DNA of 64,000 bases from assembly GCA_002393735.1 (NCBI GenBank), contig DGTK01000016.1, positions 145,088 through 209,087 of the forward strand. The letters are read 5' to 3'. The position numbers and the translations under genes were made by a program. This DNA is from Lachnospiraceae bacterium UBA4338. GTDB taxonomy: Bacteria; Bacillota; Clostridia; Lachnospirales; Lachnospiraceae. Below, one piece after another: positions 34,785 through 42,711 of the stretch; the first letter of the stretch is position 1, and the number at the start of each line of letters is the position of its first letter. Below the pieces are notes generated by a model. The model was not told where the DNA came from. It was given only the letters and a program-made list of their open reading frames with translations, and searched no databases.

Positions 34785-36182
34785 TTGATCAAAGATAATC
34801 AAAGGTTTTTGAGCCGCTTCCAAATTTTACTGGATGCTGTGGTTATTACAATTTCATACTTCCTGTCATACTACATAAAGATTGTTCTGATGGAGAACAG
34901 GACAGGCGTACTGCCGACCAGATATTATTTCACTGCTTATGGTATTATAGGTCCATTTTTCCTGCTCATATTTATTATGACCAGGTTATATGATGATAAA
35001 GGCTATGATTCCTTATGGCGACAGTTTTTTGGTTCCATCAGATCCAATGCTTTTGCGGTTGCCCTTGTATTAGGCGGTCTGTATATTATTAACCAGCCTG
35101 ACTTTTCAAGAAGCATGCTGATATTCTTTGTATCATTTAATGTATTATTCATGATGATACACAGAGTCGTTGTAAGATGTATTGTTGTTTCTCTTGGCAA
35201 AAGAGGAATCAATCAGAAAGCGGTGCTGCTTGTAGGATATTCAAGAGCGACGGAGCAGTATATTGACAGGCTTATTGCTAATCCTGAATGGGGATATGTA
35301 GTAAGAGGTATCCTGGATGACAGAATTCCTGCGGGAGTAGAATACAAGGGAGTTAAGGTTTTAGGTAATCTTGCAAATCTTGAATTTATCCTTCCGGAGA
35401 ATAAGCTTGATGAGATAGGTATCACACTGGCACTGGAAGATTATAATAAACTTGAATCCATTGTCAGTATGTGTGAGAAATCAGGTGTGCATACCAAGTT
35501 CATTCCTGATTATAACAGTATAATTCCAAGCAGCCCTTATACAGAAGATTTAATGGGCCTGCCGGTAATAAATATAAGACATGTACCACTTACCAATATT
35601 TTTAACCGCGTGGTCAAAAGAACCATCGACATTATTGGCTCATTAGTGGCAATCATTATATTCTCACCGGTTATGCTGATTGCAGCAATTGGCATTAGTG
35701 CATCAAAGGGTGGCTCGGTGATTTTTAAACAGGAACGAGTTGGACTTCACAATAAACCTTTTATAATGTATAAGTTCAGGACAATGATAGAACAGTCTCC
35801 TGAAGATGAAGAGTCCAAGTGGACAAAGAAGAATGATGAAAGAGTAACTCCTTTCGGTAAATGGCTCAGAAAGACCAGTCTTGATGAGATACCGCAGTTC
35901 TTCAATATACTTAAAGGTGATATGTCTTTGATAGGTCCAAGACCGGAAAGACCATATTTTGTGGAACAGTATAAGGAAAAGATTCCAAGATACATGGTTA
36001 AGCATCAGGTAAGACCGGGCCTTACAGGATGGGCACAGGTCAATGGATTAAGAGGAGATTCATCCATTAGAAAGAGAATCGAATATGATATATATTATAT
36101 CGAGAACTGGACTTTGTTATTCGATGTTAAGATTCTGCTTATGACGTTTATAACCGGATTTATAAATAAAAATGCTTATTAG
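34785..36182 (+). CDS. undecaprenyl-phosphate sugar phosphotransferase (WbaP/WcaJ type)
   Basis: A 465-residue polyisoprenyl-phosphate hexose-1-phosphate transferase that starts glycan synthesis by moving a sugar-1-phosphate to undecaprenyl phosphate. It has four N-terminal helices, a Rossmann-like CoA-binding_3 region (about 140-265), and the catalytic domain with KRTIDIIGS, one re-entrant helix, FKQERVGL, YKFRTM, SLDEIPQFFNILKGDMSLIG and RPERP. The catalytic Asp-Glu pair is in LDEIPQ. I choose the TTG at 34785 because AGGTGG lies 9 bases upstream; the GTG at 34776 touches that site. The donor is probably UDP-glucose, UDP-galactose or an N-acetyl sugar. Confidence 0.92.
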   Translation: MIKDNQRFLSRFQILLDAVVITISYFLSYYIKIVLMENRTGVLPTRYYFTAYGIIGPFFLLIFIMTRLYDDKGYDSLWRQFFGSIRSNAFAVALVLGGLYIINQPDFSRSMLIFFVSFNVLFMMIHRVVVRCIVVSLGKRGINQKAVLLVGYSRATEQYIDRLIANPEWGYVVRGILDDRIPAGVEYKGVKVLGNLANLEFILPENKLDEIGITLALEDYNKLESIVSMCEKSGVHTKFIPDYNSIIPSSPYTEDLMGLPVINIRHVPLTNIFNRVVKRTIDIIGSLVAIIIFSPVMLIAAIGISASKGGSVIFKQERVGLHNKPFIMYKFRTMIEQSPEDEESKWTKKNDERVTPFGKWLRKTSLDEIPQFFNILKGDMSLIGPRPERPYFVEQYKEKIPRYMVKHQVRPGLTGWAQVNGLRGDSSIRKRIEYDIYYIENWTLLFDVKILLMTFITGFINKNAY

Positions 36183-36214
36183 TATAGTATTACATTAAGG
36201 AGATAGTGAACAAA

Positions 36215-37312
36215 ATGGCACGTAAAACCAAAAGAAGAGTAAAAAAAGGAAAAATGATTTTACTCATTAGTGAAGTAGTTGTACTGGTACTTGCAGTTGT
36301 ACTTCTTATAATGGTAATTAAGAAGACATCCAACAGAGAGCCACAGGTTCTGCACAGCGATATTCCTATTGAATCCATTGAAGTAAGTGAAGAGACAAAG
36401 GAAAGATTTGAGTCTAATGAAGAACTTAAGGAATACAAGACTTATGCTCTTTTCGGTGTTGACTCAAGAAATAAAGACTTAAGCAGATCAACAAGAACTG
36501 ACGTTATTATGATTGTTGCTGTAAATACCAATACAGGTGAAGCCAAGATTGCTTCTGTTTACAGAGATACCTATCTTAATATCGGTAATGATACATATAA
36601 TAAGTGTAATGCAGCTTATGCCAAGGGCGGTCCTGAGCAGGCTATCAATATGCTTAACATGAATATGGACTTATATATTCAGGATTATGTAACAGTTGGT
36701 TTTGAAGGCGTTATGAAGACTATCGATGCTATCGGCGGTGTTCAGATTGATGTTCAGAAGGCTGAGATTGGTCACCTTAACAACTATCAGGCATCAATGT
36801 ATGCAACAGAAGATAATCCTAACAAGCTTGATACAAATTATATTCCTGTTACTGAGCCAGGTCTTCAGACACTTAACGGCAGACAGGCACTTGCATACTG
36901 CCGTATCAGATATACAGCAGGCGATGACTTCAGACGTACAGAGAGACAGAGAGAAGTGCTTCAGCAGATTCTTATCAAGGCTAAGACAATGTCTCCTGCA
37001 GAAATTGAGAAGATTACAAATGATGTATTCCCTAATATTGCTACATCACTTGAACTTAGCGAAATCTTAGAGCTCCTTGGTGGTATTAACAAATATACCA
37101 TCACTGAGACAACAGGTTTCCCATTCTCAGACCATATTGCTACTGGCAAAATCGGCGCCAAGGGTTCCTGTGTAGTACCTGTAAGTCTTCAGGACAATGT
37201 AGTTCAGCTTCAGAACTTCTTATATCCTGGCGTTAATTATGAGTTATCACCGGATGTAATTAATTACAGTGATAAGATTAGAAGTGATACATCATCCTAC
37301 ATAGGAAAATAA
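36215..37312 (+). CDS. LCP (LytR-CpsA-Psr) family glycopolymer ligase
   Basis: A 365-residue membrane-anchored phosphotransferase that attaches undecaprenyl-diphosphate-linked glycopolymers to peptidoglycan or protein. A basic N-terminus and one helix (about 15-38) precede the LCP domain (about 75-250) with the conserved GVDSR, STRTDVIMIV, SVYRDTYL, YIQDYVTVGFEG and YCRIRYTAGDDFRRTERQREVL; the arginines in these motifs bind the lipid diphosphate. Two starts are possible: GTG at 36206 is only 3 bases from AAGGAG, the ATG at 36215 is 12 bases away; I prefer the ATG. It is the last gene before the terminator at 37343, so attachment is encoded at the end of the glycan unit. Confidence 0.93.
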   Translation: MARKTKRRVKKGKMILLISEVVVLVLAVVLLIMVIKKTSNREPQVLHSDIPIESIEVSEETKERFESNEELKEYKTYALFGVDSRNKDLSRSTRTDVIMIVAVNTNTGEAKIASVYRDTYLNIGNDTYNKCNAAYAKGGPEQAINMLNMNMDLYIQDYVTVGFEGVMKTIDAIGGVQIDVQKAEIGHLNNYQASMYATEDNPNKLDTNYIPVTEPGLQTLNGRQALAYCRIRYTAGDDFRRTERQREVLQQILIKAKTMSPAEIEKITNDVFPNIATSLELSEILELLGGINKYTITETTGFPFSDHIATGKIGAKGSCVVPVSLQDNVVQLQNFLYPGVNYELSPDVINYSDKIRSDTSSYIGK

Positions 37313-37342
37313 TTTTACTTTATAACCTAAATTAAGTATAAT

Positions 37343-37370
37343 AAGGGCGAGATTGATTTCTCGCCCTTTT
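37343..37370 (+). terminator. intrinsic terminator at the end of the glycan unit
   Basis: A perfect 10-bp stem AAGGGCGAGA / TCTCGCCCTT with loop TTGATT runs into four T. It lies 30 bases after the LCP gene and marks the end of the long unit that begins at 14373. Confidence 0.88.
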
Positions 37371-37431
37371 AATCATTTAGGTTTTAGGTTCGTTTAAGGA
37401 AAACGGGCTAATATATATTTGGAGTAGAAAA

Positions 37432-38457
37432 TTGGAGAAAAAAACTGTAGATATAATAATTCCAACATATAAGCCTACAGAGAGATTTATTAAACTTATA
37501 GATATGCTGGAAAGCCAGTCTTATGAGGTTAATCATATTTATATAGTTAATACTCAGGAAGAATATTATAATTCTTTATTCTATGGACGTAAACTTGAAA
37601 GCAGATATGATAATATATCGGTTAAGCATATATCAAAGATGGAATTTGACCATGGTGGAACCAGAAGAGAAGCAGCAGCCAGGTCAGATGCGGATATTAT
37701 GGTTTGCATGACTGATGATGCTCTTCCGTATGATAATAAACTTATAGAGGAACTTATAAAACCCATCCTTGATGGAAAGGCTTCAATATCTTACGCAAGA
37801 CAGCTTCCGAATGCTGACTGTAAATATATAGAAAAATATACCAGAGTATATAATTATCCAAGTGAAAGCATGATAAAAAGTAAAGAGGATGTGGAAAGAC
37901 TGGGTATTAAAACCATATTCTGTTCCAATGTCTGTGCAGCTTACGATAAGAAGGTATATTTAGAGGTCGGTGGTTTTGAACCATTAACTTTATTTAATGA
38001 AGACAGTATACTGGCGGCAAAAGCCATAACAGCAGGTTACAAGGTAGCCTATGCGGCTGATGCCAAAGTATATCATTCACATAACCTTAGCAATATACAG
38101 CAGCTTAGAAGGAATTTTGATAACGGGGTATCCCATAAGGAATTTGGCGAAATATTTGACAGTGTGCCTCCAATGGGTGAGGGCAAAAAGTTAGTTAAAA
38201 GCACCATGAAATATTTATGGTCCAATGGAAAAGGCTATCTTATACCAAGTCTTATAATAACCTCGGGCTTTAAATATATAGGATACAAACTTGGCAGGAA
38301 TTACCGCCTGCTTCCTTACTCTTTGGTTACAAAGATTACGGGGAACAAGGAATACTGGCTTAAGAAGAATATTAATACCGCAACGGTAAATATAGATCCG
38401 TATTCCGGTTATGGAATGTCGGAAGATGAAAGAAAGGACGATTACTATCATGGCTGA
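37432..38457 (+). CDS. GT2 rhamnosyltransferase-like enzyme
   Basis: A 341-residue family 2 glycosyltransferase with DIIIPTYKPTERF at the N-terminus, the FDHGGTRR motif at 72-79 and TDDALP at 94-99. FxHGxTRN-like motifs are typical of bacterial rhamnosyltransferases of GT2, so a rhamnose or other 6-deoxyhexose donor is likely; this would need dTDP-rhamnose genes that are not in the window. Start is a TTG with GGAG upstream. It follows the terminator of the glycan unit, so it may have its own weak promoter. The stop overlaps the start of the HtrA gene by 8 bases, coupling a glycosyltransferase to a quality-control protease. Confidence 0.85.
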   Translation: MEKKTVDIIIPTYKPTERFIKLIDMLESQSYEVNHIYIVNTQEEYYNSLFYGRKLESRYDNISVKHISKMEFDHGGTRREAAARSDADIMVCMTDDALPYDNKLIEELIKPILDGKASISYARQLPNADCKYIEKYTRVYNYPSESMIKSKEDVERLGIKTIFCSNVCAAYDKKVYLEVGGFEPLTLFNEDSILAAKAITAGYKVAYAADAKVYHSHNLSNIQQLRRNFDNGVSHKEFGEIFDSVPPMGEGKKLVKSTMKYLWSNGKGYLIPSLIITSGFKYIGYKLGRNYRLLPYSLVTKITGNKEYWLKKNINTATVNIDPYSGYGMSEDERKDDYYHG

Positions 38458-39763
38458 AAAAAAGAGTAAATTTTGGCCCAGATTTTGGACCGTGGTTGGT
38501 TTTGGAATTTTGTTTGGTGTAATTGTTGGAATTATTTCTACAACAATCTGGCTGTTTGGCATTATTATTTTCAGAAAGCCTCTTAAAGAAGCTTTTGGAG
38601 ATTTGATTGGAGCTAATGAAGGAGTAGTGGCAACTGTCGGAGATGATACAAATAATGGTGGCAGAACTGACGAAGAACAGGAAATTGAGGAAATGCTCCT
38701 TAATAATCATGCCAAAGATGACATTGCTGAAATAGAACAGAATGTTACTGACATTGATGCCGATACCACCCTTACGGTGGAAGAGGTGGCGGAGAAATGT
38801 ATGTCATCTGTTGTAAGTATCAATGTTGTGGGCGAATATACCTATTATGGCATAACTCAGGAAGGTCAGAGTGCCGGTTCGGGATTCATCGTAGGAATGG
38901 ATGATGAGAAACTTCTGATAGCCACAAATTATCACGTTGTTGCTGATGAACTCAGCGTCAGCGTTCAGTTTGTGGATGGAGAATCAGCTGAAGCATCAGT
39001 TCAGGGTAAGAAAGTATCCATGGACCTGGCAGTTCTTAGTGTCAATATTGCAGATGTTAAACCGGAAACATTAAATGCCATAACAGTTGCAGAACTTGGT
39101 GATTCAGATTCACTTAAGGTAGGGCAGCAGGTTGTAGCAATAGGTAATGCCTTAGGCTATGGTCAGTCAGTAACAACCGGTGTTGTATCAGCTCTTAACA
39201 GAGAGGTTTTGGTAGAAAGCGGTGAGACCGGGTATTTTATCCAGACAGATGCAGCAATCAACCCTGGTAACTCGGGTGGCGCCCTTATTGATATGAATGG
39301 CAAGGTAATAGGCATTAATTCCAATAAACTTGGTGGTACCACGGTAGAAGGAATTGGATATGCAATTCCTATATCGGATGCCAGAGATATTATTGAGAAA
39401 CTCATGGATTTAAAGGAACTGGTAGCATTGCCTGAAGACCAACAGTCATATTTCGGTATCAGTGGTGCTGATGTTGGAAGTAATCTTGTTACCACATCCG
39501 GTGTAATTATTCCAAGAGGTGTATATGTGGCAGGTGTTGTTCCGGGTGCTTCAGCTGATGTAGCCGGAATTATGAAGGGCGATATTATTACCGAGTTTGA
39601 AGGCAATTCCATAGTGAGTATGGATGAACTTAAGGAATATCTGGCAGCATATCCTGGTGGCAGTACCGTAAATATAACCATTAAGAGATATGAAGACGGA
39701 CAGTATAATCAGTATGATATATCTGTTAAACTTCAGTATAAGGTAGATAATATGCAGAATTAA
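38450..39763 (+). CDS. htrA: HtrA/DegP-like membrane-anchored serine protease
   Basis: A 437-residue protein predicted to degrade or refold misfolded proteins outside the membrane. A basic stretch and one helix (about 10-40) are followed by an acidic linker, a trypsin-like domain with the triad H162 (NYHVV), D192 (MDLAV) and S275 (GNSGGAL), and one C-terminal PDZ domain (about 330-430). A single PDZ domain and an N-terminal anchor are standard for Gram-positive HtrA. The start at 38450 is preferred because AAAGGA lies upstream and the family-like MAEKKSK start follows; the frame is open a little further. A ribosomal protein promoter begins directly after the stop. Confidence 0.94.
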   Translation: MAEKKSKFWPRFWTVVGFGILFGVIVGIISTTIWLFGIIIFRKPLKEAFGDLIGANEGVVATVGDDTNNGGRTDEEQEIEEMLLNNHAKDDIAEIEQNVTDIDADTTLTVEEVAEKCMSSVVSINVVGEYTYYGITQEGQSAGSGFIVGMDDEKLLIATNYHVVADELSVSVQFVDGESAEASVQGKKVSMDLAVLSVNIADVKPETLNAITVAELGDSDSLKVGQQVVAIGNALGYGQSVTTGVVSALNREVLVESGETGYFIQTDAAINPGNSGGALIDMNGKVIGINSNKLGGTTVEGIGYAIPISDARDIIEKLMDLKELVALPEDQQSYFGISGADVGSNLVTTSGVIIPRGVYVAGVVPGASADVAGIMKGDIITEFEGNSIVSMDELKEYLAAYPGGSTVNITIKRYEDGQYNQYDISVKLQYKVDNMQN

Positions 39764-39766
39764 CAG

Positions 39767-39795
39767 TTGACTTATATTTTTCTTTGTAATATACT
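39767..39795 (+). promoter_or_regulatory. sigma-A promoter of rplM-rpsI
   Basis: TTGACT (39767-39772) and TATACT (39790-39795) with an optimal 17-base spacer, starting 3 bases after the htrA stop. The transcript would carry a leader of about 115 bases before rplM. Confidence 0.82.
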
Positions 39796-39817
39796 ATTTG
39801 GGTACGCTTTGAATTCT

Positions 39818-39899
39818 GTCCCGGGATTCGAAGAGAAAACTGTTCATATTATATGTGGCCCGGACATCCGCATTGAAATATGAATGAATGTGTTTTTTT
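39818..39899 (+). ncRNA. candidate ribosomal protein L13 leader with attenuator-like end
   Basis: GTCCCGGG (39818-39825) can pair with CCCGGAC (39859-39865) as a 7-bp stem with one bulged C. A weak hairpin CGCATT (39869-39874) / AATGTG (39887-39892) then runs directly into seven T (39893-39899), just before the rplM ribosome binding site. L13 leaders that mediate autoregulation are known upstream of rplM in Firmicutes; assignment to that family rests on position and fold only. Confidence 0.5.
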
Positions 39900-39914
39900 A
39901 CTGGAGGTAATGAA

Positions 39915-40343
39915 ATGAAGACTTATATGGCTAATCCGGATACCATCGAGAGAAAATGGTACTTGGTAGATGCAGATGGCCTTACATTAGGACGCTTGGC
40001 TTCAGAAGTTGCTAAGGTTTTAAGAGGCAAGAATAAACCAGAATTTACACCACATGCTGATACAGGTGATTATGTAATCGTAATCAACGCAGAGAAGATT
40101 AAGGTTACAGGTAAGAAGATGCAGCAGAAGACATACTTCTCACACTCAGATTATGTTGGTGGTGATAAGCAGATCGTTCTTAGCGAAATGCTTGAGAAGC
40201 ATCCTGAAGAAGTTATCGAACATGCTGTTAAGGGCATGCTTCCTAAGGGACCTTTAGGCAGACAAATGTATAAGAAGTTATTCGTATACGCAGGACCAGA
40301 GCACAATCATGCAGCTCAGAAGCCTGAAGCATTAACATTTTAA
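39915..40343 (+). CDS. rplM: 50S ribosomal protein L13
   Basis: A 142-residue protein of standard L13 length. It contains KWYLVDADGLTLGRLASEVA, LRGKNKPEFTPHADTGDYV, the YFSHSDYVGG segment, AVKGMLPKGPLGRQMYKKL and VYAGPEHNHAAQKPE, all conserved in L13. The frame is open upstream to 39888, but GGAGG lies 7 bases before the ATG at 39915, and that start gives the usual N-terminus MKTYMANPDTIERKWY. rpsI follows after 29 bases, the near-universal bacterial order. Confidence 0.98.
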   Translation: MKTYMANPDTIERKWYLVDADGLTLGRLASEVAKVLRGKNKPEFTPHADTGDYVIVINAEKIKVTGKKMQQKTYFSHSDYVGGDKQIVLSEMLEKHPEEVIEHAVKGMLPKGPLGRQMYKKLFVYAGPEHNHAAQKPEALTF

Positions 40344-40372
40344 GCTAAAGGACTAATAAGGAGGAAATAATA

Positions 40373-40774
40373 ATGGCTAAGAAAGCTACAGAGAAGTTCT
40401 ACGGAACAGGAAGAAGAAAAAAATCAATCGCCAGAGTTTATATCACACCTGGTAAAGGAAATATTACCATTAATAAAAGATCAATTGATGAGTACTTTGG
40501 CTTGGAGACACTTAAGGTTGTTGTACGTCAGCCTCTTACATTACTTGAAGCAGCTGAGAAGTTTGACGTAACCGTTACTGTTAAGGGTGGCGGAACAACA
40601 GGTCAGGCCGGTGCAATCAGACATGGTCTTGCAAGAGCATTATGCAAGGCTGATGCAGATAACAGAGCAGCTCTTAAGAAAGCAGGTTTCTTAACAAGAG
40701 ATCCAAGAATGAAGGAAAGAAAGAAATACGGTCTCAAAGCTGCACGTCGTGCACCTCAATTTTCGAAAAGATAA
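40373..40774 (+). CDS. rpsI: 30S ribosomal protein S9
   Basis: A 133-residue S9 protein with FYGTGRRKKSIARVY near the N-terminus, VKGGGTTGQAGAIRHGLARAL in the core and the universally conserved C-terminal end FSKR, whose tail reaches the ribosomal P-site tRNA. AGGAGG lies before the ATG. It is the second and last gene of the rplM-rpsI operon, closed by the terminator at 40795. Confidence 0.98.
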   Translation: MAKKATEKFYGTGRRKKSIARVYITPGKGNITINKRSIDEYFGLETLKVVVRQPLTLLEAAEKFDVTVTVKGGGTTGQAGAIRHGLARALCKADADNRAALKKAGFLTRDPRMKERKKYGLKAARRAPQFSKR

Positions 40775-40794
40775 TATTACGATTCAAAAATATT

Positions 40795-40823
40795 TCCCTC
40801 CACTTGCGTGGAGGGATTTTTTT
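40795..40823 (+). terminator. intrinsic terminator of rplM-rpsI
   Basis: A perfect 9-bp stem TCCCTCCAC / GTGGAGGGA with loop TTGC is followed by seven T. Confidence 0.92.
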
Positions 40824-40824
40824 A

Positions 40825-40854
40825 TTGACACTAAAGTCTGTATTGTGATATAAA
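40825..40854 (+). promoter_or_regulatory. promoter of the ABC exporter pair
   Basis: A perfect -35 TTGACA (40825-40830) and -10 TATAAA (40849-40854) with an 18-base spacer and TGA directly before the -10 (extended -10). It abuts the preceding terminator, and the ATG of the exporter gene follows at 40885. Confidence 0.77.
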
Positions 40855-40884
40855 TATGTTTATTATATTTGTTAAGAGGGGAAT

Positions 40885-42711
40885 ATGAAAGATAAGGGCA
40901 GTACTTTAAGACAAACTGTATATGCGCTCAAACTTATCTGGAAGGCTGACAAACTGCTTCTTGTTTTCACGCTGTTTAAGAATTCCATTGAGCAGGTATT
41001 CTACGTTTTCTTTTTTGTATATTTAACCAAATATATTTTCAACTGTATTGAGCAGAATATTCCATATTCCAGACTGTTCTGGTTTTTATTTATTGCCTGT
41101 TCATTACATGTCTGCATTCACTTTATTTGCGGCTGGTATGAAGCCTATCGCAAAATCAAAACCCCGGCGGTTTACAAATACATATTTCATAAAGTAATTG
41201 ATATATCTGATTATCTGGAACTTAAGGATTATGAATCACCTGAGTTCTATGATATGTATGCAAGAGCCCTGGACAGATGTGTTAATTCATCAATTGATCT
41301 TGCCATTAAAACCGGCGTATTCATTGGTAATGTATTATCTACAATTATGTCTCTTGTTATTATTGTGACGGTTGATCCGGCTCTTCTTGTATTTATGATT
41401 ATTCCAATGGTTGTAAGCCTTTGGATGGGAAGAAAAAACAGTAAGTGTAATTATGAAAGAGAAAATGCTGTAACAAGGGATAAAAGATGTGCCGACTACG
41501 TTAAGAGAGTTTATTACGAGAAGAAATATGCTTCCGAGGTGCGGCTTTTTGACATTAATTCCCTTATGCTCCATAAGCAGGAAGATGCAGTAGACAGAAT
41601 GGAAAAAGTTTCCACAAAATACAGGATGAAAACTGCTTTTTATTCCTTCTTAATGAGAGGCAGTTATTCCATTATTGCAGGAATCGGAGCCTACTTTTAT
41701 GTAGTATTTAAAGTAAAATACGTTGGCGTTACCGATATGTCCAGTTATGTTGCCATGATAACTGCCATTGCTTTTTCAACAGACCAGCTTAAGGCTGCAG
41801 TGGAAAACAGAATATTCATCAGTAATGAATCCAAACTCTTCAAAAATCTTGAAGCCTTTTTGGAAAAAGACTGGGGCGAAAAAGAAGCAAAGAAAGATGC
41901 AGGTGAAATCGAAACCATTGAATTTAAGAATGTTTCTTTTGCATATCCGGGTTCTTCGGTTAATACAATAAAGAATATTAATTTTACTCTTAAAAAGGGT
42001 GAGAAACTTGCCATAGTAGGTTATAACGGTGCCGGCAAAACCACTCTTATCAAACTCCTTATGGGACTTTATCCTGTGACAGAAGGAGAGATTCTGATTA
42101 ATGGAATAAACATTAATGACATTAACCATGAGGCATACAGAGAGAGGTTTGGTACGGTATTCCAGGATTTGCAGATTTTTGCCCTGCCACTCATAGAGAA
42201 TATCCTTATGCGTAAAGCTAATGGTGAAGATGACTATGAGCTTGCCAGGAAGGCACTAACAGACGCACAGTTTGATGTTAATTCAAGAGGACTTACCAAT
42301 GGACTTGATACAGTAATAAGCCGCGAGTTTGACGAGAAAGGTTTTGTGCCATCAGGCGGACAGGCGCAGAAAATCGCCATCGCCAGGGTTTTTGCCCAGA
42401 ATCCTGATATGGTAATTCTTGATGAGCCATCATCAGCCTTAGATCCGTTATCAGAATATAATATGTATAACAACATGATGAAACTATCACAGGGTAAAGG
42501 CGTTGTATTTATCTCCCACAGATTATCATCAGCCCGTATGGCAGATAAGATATATATGATGAAAGATGGCTCTGTGGTTGAGTCCGGAAGTCATGAGGAA
42601 CTTATGGAACATAAACAGGATTATTATGATATGTTTATGCTTCAGGCAGAGAATTATCAGGAAAGTCTCCCAGAGGAGATGCTCAAAGGAGCGGAGGCTT
42701 TCTATGTCTAA
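40885..42711 (+). CDS. ABC exporter subunit 1 (fused membrane and ATPase domains)
   Basis: A 608-residue type IV ABC exporter half. About five to six hydrophobic segments lie in the first 320 residues; the ATPase domain begins near 345 with IEFKNVSFAYPG. Walker A is GYNGAGKTT (about 378-386), the signature is PSGGQAQKIAIAR instead of LSGGQ, Walker B is MVILDEPSSALDP and the switch is FISHRLSSAR. It pairs with the next gene, with which it overlaps by 8 bases, to form a heterodimer. The membrane domain is of the divergent kind common in Clostridia peptide or bacteriocin exporters, but no substrate gene is evident next to it. GAGGGG lies before the ATG. Confidence 0.9.
   Translation: MKDKGSTLRQTVYALKLIWKADKLLLVFTLFKNSIEQVFYVFFFVYLTKYIFNCIEQNIPYSRLFWFLFIACSLHVCIHFICGWYEAYRKIKTPAVYKYIFHKVIDISDYLELKDYESPEFYDMYARALDRCVNSSIDLAIKTGVFIGNVLSTIMSLVIIVTVDPALLVFMIIPMVVSLWMGRKNSKCNYERENAVTRDKRCADYVKRVYYEKKYASEVRLFDINSLMLHKQEDAVDRMEKVSTKYRMKTAFYSFLMRGSYSIIAGIGAYFYVVFKVKYVGVTDMSSYVAMITAIAFSTDQLKAAVENRIFISNESKLFKNLEAFLEKDWGEKEAKKDAGEIETIEFKNVSFAYPGSSVNTIKNINFTLKKGEKLAIVGYNGAGKTTLIKLLMGLYPVTEGEILINGININDINHEAYRERFGTVFQDLQIFALPLIENILMRKANGEDDYELARKALTDAQFDVNSRGLTNGLDTVISREFDEKGFVPSGGQAQKIAIARVFAQNPDMVILDEPSSALDPLSEYNMYNNMMKLSQGKGVVFISHRLSSARMADKIYMMKDGSVVESGSHEELMEHKQDYYDMFMLQAENYQESLPEEMLKGAEAFYV

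Noticed and set aside
37371..37431. Promoter search in front of the rhamnosyltransferase-like gene
   Set aside because: A TAATAT/TATATA stretch is present, but no acceptable -35 lies at the right distance; read-through from the upstream unit or a weak promoter cannot be told apart.
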